Source: Flavobacteriales bacterium (GTDB lineage: Bacteria > Bacteroidota > Bacteroidia > Flavobacteriales_D > Sanyastnellaceae). From it: a DNA stretch of 64,000 bases. Position numbers and translations under genes: made by a program. A model generated the notes under the pieces. The model did no database searches, was not told the origin of the DNA, and saw only the letters and a program-made list of their open reading frames with translations. The stretch covers positions 25,017 through 89,016 of the forward strand of contig JADFAK010000019.1 of NCBI GenBank assembly GCA_015665315.1, in the 5' to 3' direction. Of this stretch, positions 58,817-64,000 are shown in pieces (position 1 is the stretch's first letter; the number at the start of each line of letters is the position of its first letter).

Positions 58817-59994
58817 AAAAAATTCTGATTACCGGTATGGGCATCGTCTCTTCTATGGGACGTGGCGTAGATCAGCACAGTAATGCATTGGCCAACCGCC
58901 AGTCGGGCATCAAAGATGTCAAGCGTGTGGGCGGACTACCACATGCATACTGGGGTGGTGAGCTTGACCAATCGGTAGCAGAGATTCTGGCGACTGCTGG
59001 TATCAACAACTTGCCCCCGAATTTGTCGCGATCTACAGCCTTGGCTTTGTCGGCCATTCAGGATTTAATGAGCTCGGTCAATTTCAGCGATGGAAAAGGC
59101 TCGGGACTCATCAACGCCACTTCGGTGGGCGGCATGGACACGACCGAACAGGAATATCTCACCGATCGTGATGGGTGGGACTACAGCAGTTTCCTTCAAC
59201 ATAATTTGGGGCAGATCAACGATCAAATCCTGAATTATTACGACTGGAATTTATACAACACGACCTTGTCGACTGCCTGCTCATCGGCGGCGAATGCCCT
59301 CATGCTCGGAGCGCGAATGATTCGCTCTGGAAAGTACGACCGCATCATTGTCGGCGGTACCGATGCCTTGTCAAACTTCACCATGCGTGGGTTTGAATCG
59401 CTCATGATTTACGACCGTGAATTGTGCCGACCGTTTGACGATACACGTACGGGGTTGAATCTTGGAGAAGGTGCTGCCTACGTGCTTTTGGAAAGCGAAG
59501 AATCGGCGGCGAAAAGTGGCAATACGCCTCTTGCTCAGCTTACTGGATGGGCCAACGCTAATGATGCCTTTCATGCAACAGCTTCATCTCCGGACGGAAA
59601 AGGAGCGGTACTCAGCATGTCGCAGGCACTTGCATGCGCAGGACTCAAAGCAAGCGATATCGACTACATCAATGCGCATGGAACGGCCACTCCTAACAAC
59701 GATTTAAGCGAGTCGGTAGCGATTCAACAAGTCTTTGATGAGGTGCCTCCTTTTAGTTCTACCAAGGGCTTTACCGGACATACATTGGCTGCCGCTGGAG
59801 CGATTGAAGCGGTGTTTAGTGTCATGAGCATCCGTCAAGGAAAAATTTGGCCCAATTTGAATTTCACTACGCCCCTCAATGAAACTGGTCTCTCTCCGCA
59901 AACCGAACTCATGGACTGCGAAGTGAAAAATGTGCTCTCCAATAGCTTTGGCTTCGGAGGAAATAACTCGACCGTAATATTTTCTGCTCTCTGA
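58813..59994 (+). CDS. Beta-ketoacyl synthase, third complete copy
   Basis: 393 aa with Cys156 in LSTACSSAANAL, His in NAHGTATPNND and STKGFTGHTLAAAGAIEA. It ends in NSFGFGGNNSTVIF. It is followed within 1 nt by the 59996 gene for a Cys-less partner, the usual ketosynthase and chain-length-factor order of aryl-polyene clusters. Confidence 0.93.
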   Translation: MKKILITGMGIVSSMGRGVDQHSNALANRQSGIKDVKRVGGLPHAYWGGELDQSVAEILATAGINNLPPNLSRSTALALSAIQDLMSSVNFSDGKGSGLINATSVGGMDTTEQEYLTDRDGWDYSSFLQHNLGQINDQILNYYDWNLYNTTLSTACSSAANALMLGARMIRSGKYDRIIVGGTDALSNFTMRGFESLMIYDRELCRPFDDTRTGLNLGEGAAYVLLESEESAAKSGNTPLAQLTGWANANDAFHATASSPDGKGAVLSMSQALACAGLKASDIDYINAHGTATPNNDLSESVAIQQVFDEVPPFSSTKGFTGHTLAAAGAIEAVFSVMSIRQGKIWPNLNFTTPLNETGLSPQTELMDCEVKNVLSNSFGFGGNNSTVIFSAL

Positions 59995-59995
59995 T

Positions 59996-60883
59996 ATGGT
60001 ATTCATTCACGCGACATCAGCTATTTCAGTTCAGGCAGAACAAAATCAACTTCAGCCCGTCACTTTTCCGTGTGCCATCAATGCTCCCAATTACCGCGAT
60101 TGCATCTCACCGGCCAATATGCGCCGCATGGGCAATGCCGTCAAGATGGGTGTTTGGTCGGCGTTGGAAGCGGGGGCTAGCACCGATGAACCCATTATCG
60201 TGGGCTCCGGTATGGGCTGTCTCAAAGACTCGGAGAAATTTCTTGAGTCGCTGCGAGGTGCGCCGGACATTGTGAGCCCTACGCCTTTTATTCAGTCTAC
60301 ACACAATACAGCGAGCGGACAAATCGCCTTGAACTTATCCAATCACCAGTACAATATCACACACGTCCAAAACGGTATTTCTTTCGAGGTCGCATTGATG
60401 GATGGCATGCTGTGGATCAATTCTGGTCAAAGTGCTGTTCTTGTGGGAGGTGTCGATGAAAAGACGCCCCTGCTATCGGAAATCGGTGCGGCTTTGGGAC
60501 TGAGCCAGGAACAGTTGGATTTCTTCAGTGAAGGTGCCGCATTTGCGAAAATAAGTAAAGAAGTTTCCGAGTGCGAGTTGGTTGAGTGCGAAGTGTTTGC
60601 CAATCGTGAAGACGCCATCGCATTTGCCGAAGGCTTAAACGCCCACATGATGCTCGTAGGAAATTCCGGTCCTATGGCACACGAACTTCCTAGCTTCAAA
60701 GGCGAGACCCTCAATTTTAATGACTTTTGCGGATTGCACATGTCCAACTCGGCTTTTGCCCTGCACATGGCCTTCCTCATTCTTACCCAAAAGACCACCA
60801 AGCTCGGTCAGCCCGATTCAGTTTGCATTTTCAATCAGTATCTTGACCGATCATTTGGCGTCACTTACTGTAGAAAACATTGA
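59996..60883 (+). CDS. Truncated ketosynthase-like partner (chain-length-factor-like)
   Basis: 295 aa from ATG 59996. It carries PTPFIQSTHNTASGQIALNL and THVQNGISFE, where a catalytic synthase would have the T-A-C motif; no Cys is in that position. Its length is well below a full synthase (~400). This fits a chain-length factor partnering the 58813 synthase. The last 4 nt overlap the polysaccharide deacetylase gene. Confidence 0.75.
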   Translation: MVFIHATSAISVQAEQNQLQPVTFPCAINAPNYRDCISPANMRRMGNAVKMGVWSALEAGASTDEPIIVGSGMGCLKDSEKFLESLRGAPDIVSPTPFIQSTHNTASGQIALNLSNHQYNITHVQNGISFEVALMDGMLWINSGQSAVLVGGVDEKTPLLSEIGAALGLSQEQLDFFSEGAAFAKISKEVSECELVECEVFANREDAIAFAEGLNAHMMLVGNSGPMAHELPSFKGETLNFNDFCGLHMSNSAFALHMAFLILTQKTTKLGQPDSVCIFNQYLDRSFGVTYCRKH

Positions 60884-61629
60884 AAATATACCTGCTCAAC
60901 ATTCTCACTTTATCTCTTTGTGCGCTTGCATTTTTTCAATGTGATGCCCCACTGCGCTGGTATGTGATTGTGGGGATATTGCTGCTCCATGCTTTCTTCC
61001 TTTTCTTCGCTGTGAAGAATGTGCAACTCAAGTTTTTCCTGCCCTATATCAACTCGACCAAGGGACAGGGCGCGCTGCTTACTTTTGATGACGGACCGCT
61101 AGAAGGCGACACATTACACGTGGCTGAAACGCTTACCAAACACGGAGTCAAAGGCCTCTTTTTTCTGATTGGCGAGCGCGTAGAACAACAACCAGAAATC
61201 GTGCACAAGCTAGTCTCTCTCGGACATGCCGTGGGAAATCACAGCCATACGCACCCCAAGAATTTCCCCATGCTCTCGACCCAAAAAGTCGTGGCTGATA
61301 TTGAAATGTGTGGCACTGCGCTGGCTCCTCTTACCAAGCAATCGCCTATTCCTTTTCGCGTTCCGTACGGACTTACAAATCCACGAATAGGACGCGCGGT
61401 CAAACGATTGGGACTGCTCACATTGGGTTGGAATCTTCGTTCTTTCGACACCATGAAAAAGGGCTCGGAAGTGAGTAAAAAGCTCAAAACTCGGATAGGA
61501 AAAAACAGCATCGTACTTTTGCACGACCACAGTGACTTCTCGAAGAACAATTTGGACGAGTTTTTGCAGTGGGCAGGGCAACATGAAATTAAATTCGCAG
61601 ATCCGCATGCATTTATCCACTCGATTTAA
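60880..61629 (+). CDS. Polysaccharide deacetylase-like protein (CE4)
   Basis: 249 aa from TTG 60880, which overlaps the previous stop. Two hydrophobic helices at the N-terminus (~3-45) are followed by the NodB-type domain with LTFDDGPLEGD (~67), GHAVGNHSHTHPKNF (~113) and VLLHDHS near the end. It is membrane-anchored and predicted to act on envelope glycans. Its role in pigment attachment is unknown. Confidence 0.86.
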   Translation: MKIYLLNILTLSLCALAFFQCDAPLRWYVIVGILLLHAFFLFFAVKNVQLKFFLPYINSTKGQGALLTFDDGPLEGDTLHVAETLTKHGVKGLFFLIGERVEQQPEIVHKLVSLGHAVGNHSHTHPKNFPMLSTQKVVADIEMCGTALAPLTKQSPIPFRVPYGLTNPRIGRAVKRLGLLTLGWNLRSFDTMKKGSEVSKKLKTRIGKNSIVLLHDHSDFSKNNLDEFLQWAGQHEIKFADPHAFIHSI

Positions 61630-62263
61630 GTTTAAAACCCTCGGCATATTCTTGGGTGCATTATTGATTGCCTCCGTAAGTTTCGCTCAGGATTTTAAGC
61701 CGTTGGCAAATGCATCAACTTTTGTCACCGCGTACCAACAAGCGGCCGATTCACACAAAACTTTGTCGGCCACGTATGTACAAAATAAGCACCTCAGTTA
61801 CATGAACCAACCCGTCCAATCCAACGGACTATTTTATGCGTCGGGACAGGATAAAATTCGCTGGGAAGAAGTCAAGCCCAACAGCAGTGTGCTCATCATG
61901 AATGGCGCCATGGCTTATGTCATAAAAGGGGAAAAGACGGAAGAATTTGACTTGAGTAAGAACCGACAATTTGCCATGATCAACGAAATGATGTCGGCAG
62001 TGGTGTCGGGAGATCTTGCCAACAATACCGATTTTGAAATTACCTTTTTCGAAAGCGATAATGCGTACAAAGTCATGCTCGTCCCCGTGAAAAAAATGGT
62101 GCGGAAATTCGTGGCCAACATCGAATTGATCATCGCCAAAGAATCCTATTTCCTCAATAGCATGACCATGTCAGAGGCCGATGGAAACAGTACCGAGATT
62201 ATATTTTCTTCTCAAAAGGCCAACCTTCCCCTCGAAATGTCGATTTTTGAACCCACGAATTGA
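61607..62263 (+). CDS. LolA-type outer-membrane lipoprotein carrier
   Basis: 218 aa from ATG 61607, with a signal peptide (to ~SVSFAQ). Beta-strand-rich features such as GLFYASGQDKIRWEEVKPN and ADGNSTEIIFSSQKA match LolA-like proteins. Aryl-polyene clusters usually carry such a carrier to move the product across the periplasm. The start overlaps the deacetylase gene by 23 nt; ATG 61583 is an alternative. Confidence 0.85.
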   Translation: MHLSTRFKFKTLGIFLGALLIASVSFAQDFKPLANASTFVTAYQQAADSHKTLSATYVQNKHLSYMNQPVQSNGLFYASGQDKIRWEEVKPNSSVLIMNGAMAYVIKGEKTEEFDLSKNRQFAMINEMMSAVVSGDLANNTDFEITFFESDNAYKVMLVPVKKMVRKFVANIELIIAKESYFLNSMTMSEADGNSTEIIFSSQKANLPLEMSIFEPTN

Positions 62264-62266
62264 ATT

Positions 62267-62629
62267 ATGGCAGCTTTTTACGACAAAACAGCGTCTTCGA
62301 AAGACGAAAAAGAGTGGGTTTTTAACGTGGCTTTGAACACCGATCACCCTGTTTACAAAGGACATTTTCCTGGTCAGCCAGTGGCTCCTGGTGTGATGTT
62401 GACAGCAATGATCAAAGAACTCACCGAAGAAATTAGCGGAAAGAAATTGTTTCTGAACGAAGCACGCAGCATCAAATTTCTAAAATTTGTTGACCCCAAT
62501 GCGACCCCGACATTGGACGTTCACATACAATGCACAGATACTGACGAGGGCGTAAAAATCATCTCACGAGCAGATCATGACGGAGCAACGTACTTCAAAC
62601 TCAACGCAAGCTTCAAAGACGTATCCTAA
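62267..62629 (+). CDS. FabZ-like hotdog protein with atypical active site
   Basis: 120 aa with the FabZ signature HPVYKGHFPGQPVAPGVM, so the catalytic His is present. At the position where FabZ has the catalytic Glu (PGVxxxE), Ala is found (PGVMLTA). It may be a non-dehydratase partner or use another residue. Its 3' end overlaps the glycosyltransferase gene by 53 nt in a different frame. Confidence 0.84.
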   Translation: MAAFYDKTASSKDEKEWVFNVALNTDHPVYKGHFPGQPVAPGVMLTAMIKELTEEISGKKLFLNEARSIKFLKFVDPNATPTLDVHIQCTDTDEGVKIISRADHDGATYFKLNASFKDVS

Positions 62630-63791
62630 GGACTGCGCCGATCTGAAAGTTTGCCTTCTCGTACCTACTTACAACAATGCCAAAACACTCAAGCGAGTAG
62701 TTTCTGGTGTGCTGGAGTATTGTAGTGATGTGCTTATCGTCAACGATGGCAGCACCGATAATACCAAAGAAATTCTCAAGGAGTTTGAAGAGGTGGCCAC
62801 AATCATCCATTTCGACGAAAATCGCGGAAAAGGAGATGCCTTGAAAGTCGGACTTGCCCGCGCTGCGGAAATGGGCTTTCGCTATGCCGTTACGATTGAT
62901 AGCGACGGACAACACCTCGCCGAAAATATTCCTTTGTTCCTGGATGCCTTACGTGAAAATCCCGACAGCCTTGTCATTGGTGCCCGTGATTTGGAAGGCG
63001 AAGGAGCCCCTAAGAAAAGTAGTTTTGGCAACCGATTCTCGAATTTTTGGTTTTGGGTGGAGACGGGCCAAAAGCTTCCCGATACACAAACCGGTTTTCG
63101 TGCCTACCCCTTGAATTTTGTCAAGGACATGAAATTCTACACCGGGAAATTCGAGTTCGAAATCGAAATTTTGGTCCGACTGGCCTGGAAAGAGGTCAAA
63201 ATTCTCAACGTTCCCGTCCGCGCAATCTATGATCCCGAAGAGCGCGTTTCTCACTTCCGACCGGGGCCCGATTTCTTCCGCATAAGCGTGCTCAATACGG
63301 TTTTGGTCACGATCACATTGTTGTGGCAATTGCCTCTACGTCTGTTCCGCTACGTCAAGCGACAAGGCGTATGGAAAGTGATCAAGGAAGACCTCATCGA
63401 CATCAATGAACCTACAGGCAAAAAGAGCTCGGCCATTGGATTTGGCTTGTTCATGGGCATCGCTCCACTGTGGGGAGTTCAAATGTTAGTGGCGGCCGCC
63501 TTGGCTGTTCCCCTCAAGTTGAACAAGGTCGTCGTCCTGGCATTTTCCAATATTTCCATCCCTCCCATGATTCCGTTTATCATTTACGGTTCGTACAAAA
63601 TGGGCGGACTCTTCATTGCCAATCCCAATAAAATTGACCACTGGCGAGATATGACTTTGGAGTCAATCTACATCAATTTTTCCCAATACCTTATCGGGAG
63701 CATTGCGCTTGCCCTGACTGCTGGAATTCTAGGCTTTTTAGTTTCCTTCGGCATTCTCACATTCATTAGAAAAAATCGAAAAAATGCTTGA
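62577..63791 (+). CDS. GT2 glycosyltransferase fused to DUF2062
   Basis: 404 aa. An N-terminal GT2 domain (~20-260; LLVPTYNNAKTLKRVV, VNDGSTDNTKEIL, TIDSDGQH with D-x-D-like residues) is followed by a DUF2062 membrane domain (~280-404) with about three transmembrane helices. The start (ATG 62577) lies inside the hotdog gene. GT2-DUF2062 proteins are recurrent in aryl-polyene and flexirubin clusters and are probably membrane-associated. The substrate is unknown. Confidence 0.87.
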   Translation: MTEQRTSNSTQASKTYPKDCADLKVCLLVPTYNNAKTLKRVVSGVLEYCSDVLIVNDGSTDNTKEILKEFEEVATIIHFDENRGKGDALKVGLARAAEMGFRYAVTIDSDGQHLAENIPLFLDALRENPDSLVIGARDLEGEGAPKKSSFGNRFSNFWFWVETGQKLPDTQTGFRAYPLNFVKDMKFYTGKFEFEIEILVRLAWKEVKILNVPVRAIYDPEERVSHFRPGPDFFRISVLNTVLVTITLLWQLPLRLFRYVKRQGVWKVIKEDLIDINEPTGKKSSAIGFGLFMGIAPLWGVQMLVAAALAVPLKLNKVVVLAFSNISIPPMIPFIIYGSYKMGGLFIANPNKIDHWRDMTLESIYINFSQYLIGSIALALTAGILGFLVSFGILTFIRKNRKNA

Positions 63792-64000
63792 GAACACTGA
63801 TATTCCAATGGATGAAGAGCACATCGAAGAGACACCCGCTGAGCCCACGGAATTTCGATTGGATGCCCTAGCACTCCAGGCCGAGCTCTTCGACACACGT
63901 TCCCGCGCCGAGAATTACATCAAGGAATTCGGTCTGCTCGTTAACGGTAAAAACATCAAAAAGCCGGGCAAGAAATTCGAAATCGACGCCAAAATTGAAT
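63784..64000 (+). CDS. S4-domain protein, TlyA-like, 3' end outside window
   Basis: The first 72 codons are visible from ATG 63784 (overlapping the previous stop). After an acidic stretch (DEEHIEETPAEPTE), RLDALALQAELFDTRSRAE and LLVNGKNIKKPGKKFE match the S4 RNA-binding domain of TlyA-type rRNA methyltransferases. The methyltransferase domain is not in the window. It may be the last gene of the operon. Confidence 0.7.
   Translation, partial: MLENTDIPMDEEHIEETPAEPTEFRLDALALQAELFDTRSRAENYIKEFGLLVNGKNIKKPGKKFEIDAKIE

Overview
The window comes from a Bacteroidota chromosome, most likely a flavobacterium-like lineage. The evidence is a type IX secretion C-terminal sorting domain on a giant secreted protease, DUF4296 and YwqK-type lipoproteins, a periplasmic-propeller histidine kinase, repeated TAnnTTTG (-7) promoter elements, and a flexirubin/aryl-polyene pigment cluster. 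The species cannot be named from what is visible.

Layout. (1) 1-3868: the 3' end of a dihydroorotase gene, a DUF4296 lipoprotein and a large propeller histidine kinase. (2) 3907-21178: an integrated genomic island bounded by two near-identical ~52 bp direct repeats, each containing a terminator hairpin. It carries a tyrosine recombinase and an excisionase-like gene at the left end and a second, unrelated tyrosine recombinase towards the right end. Between them is a compact minus-strand operon (15443 down to 5961): XRE regulator, hsdM, hsdS, KAP-family P-loop NTPase, an 83-aa protein, a DUF4145-like/DUF1643-like fusion, hsdR and a membrane-anchored helical protein. This is a type I restriction-modification system with four extra genes embedded in or appended to it, and it is the best candidate here for a little-described composite defence system. 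The rest of the island holds small orphan genes, one apparently frameshifted. (3) 21197-23548: a small conserved-looking gene and the yicC-gmk-nadD operon. (4) 23829-28382: a 1517-aa secreted metalloprotease-like protein with two classes of internal repeat. (5) 28501-36558: housekeeping genes (polyprenyl synthase, YwqK lipoprotein, glucosaminidase-LysM, an NAD-dependent epimerase, uvrC, an unknown helical protein, thiL). (6) 36742-40652: an A-type Fe-S carrier with sufB-sufC-sufD, behind a promoter overlapped by a perfect dyad.

(7) 40691-64000: a pigment cluster in three transcription blocks. Block A (+, 40691-44803) has a C45-type Ntn hydrolase, a PaaK-like acyl-CoA ligase and a methyltransferase. 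Block B (-, 51257-44800) has an MMPL transporter/acyltransferase/methyltransferase triple fusion, a phytoene-desaturase-like oxidoreductase and a flavin-dependent halogenase-like enzyme. Block C (+, 51366 onward) has an aromatic amino acid ammonia lyase, ketoreductase, three complete ketosynthases, two truncated ketosynthase-like proteins, two acyl carrier proteins, three hotdog-fold proteins, an LpxL-like acyltransferase, a polysaccharide deacetylase-like protein, LolA, a GT2-DUF2062 protein, and the start of an S4/TlyA-like gene cut by the window edge. Together they suggest that tyrosine is deaminated to a coumarate starter, CoA/ACP-activated, extended as a polyene by discrete type II enzymes, decorated by methylation and possibly halogenation, and moved to the outer membrane. 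Blocks B and C diverge from a shared region in which the two -7 elements form a perfect inverted repeat 12 bp apart.

No tRNA, rRNA or CRISPR array was recognised. All functional calls rest on motif reading, not on database searches.
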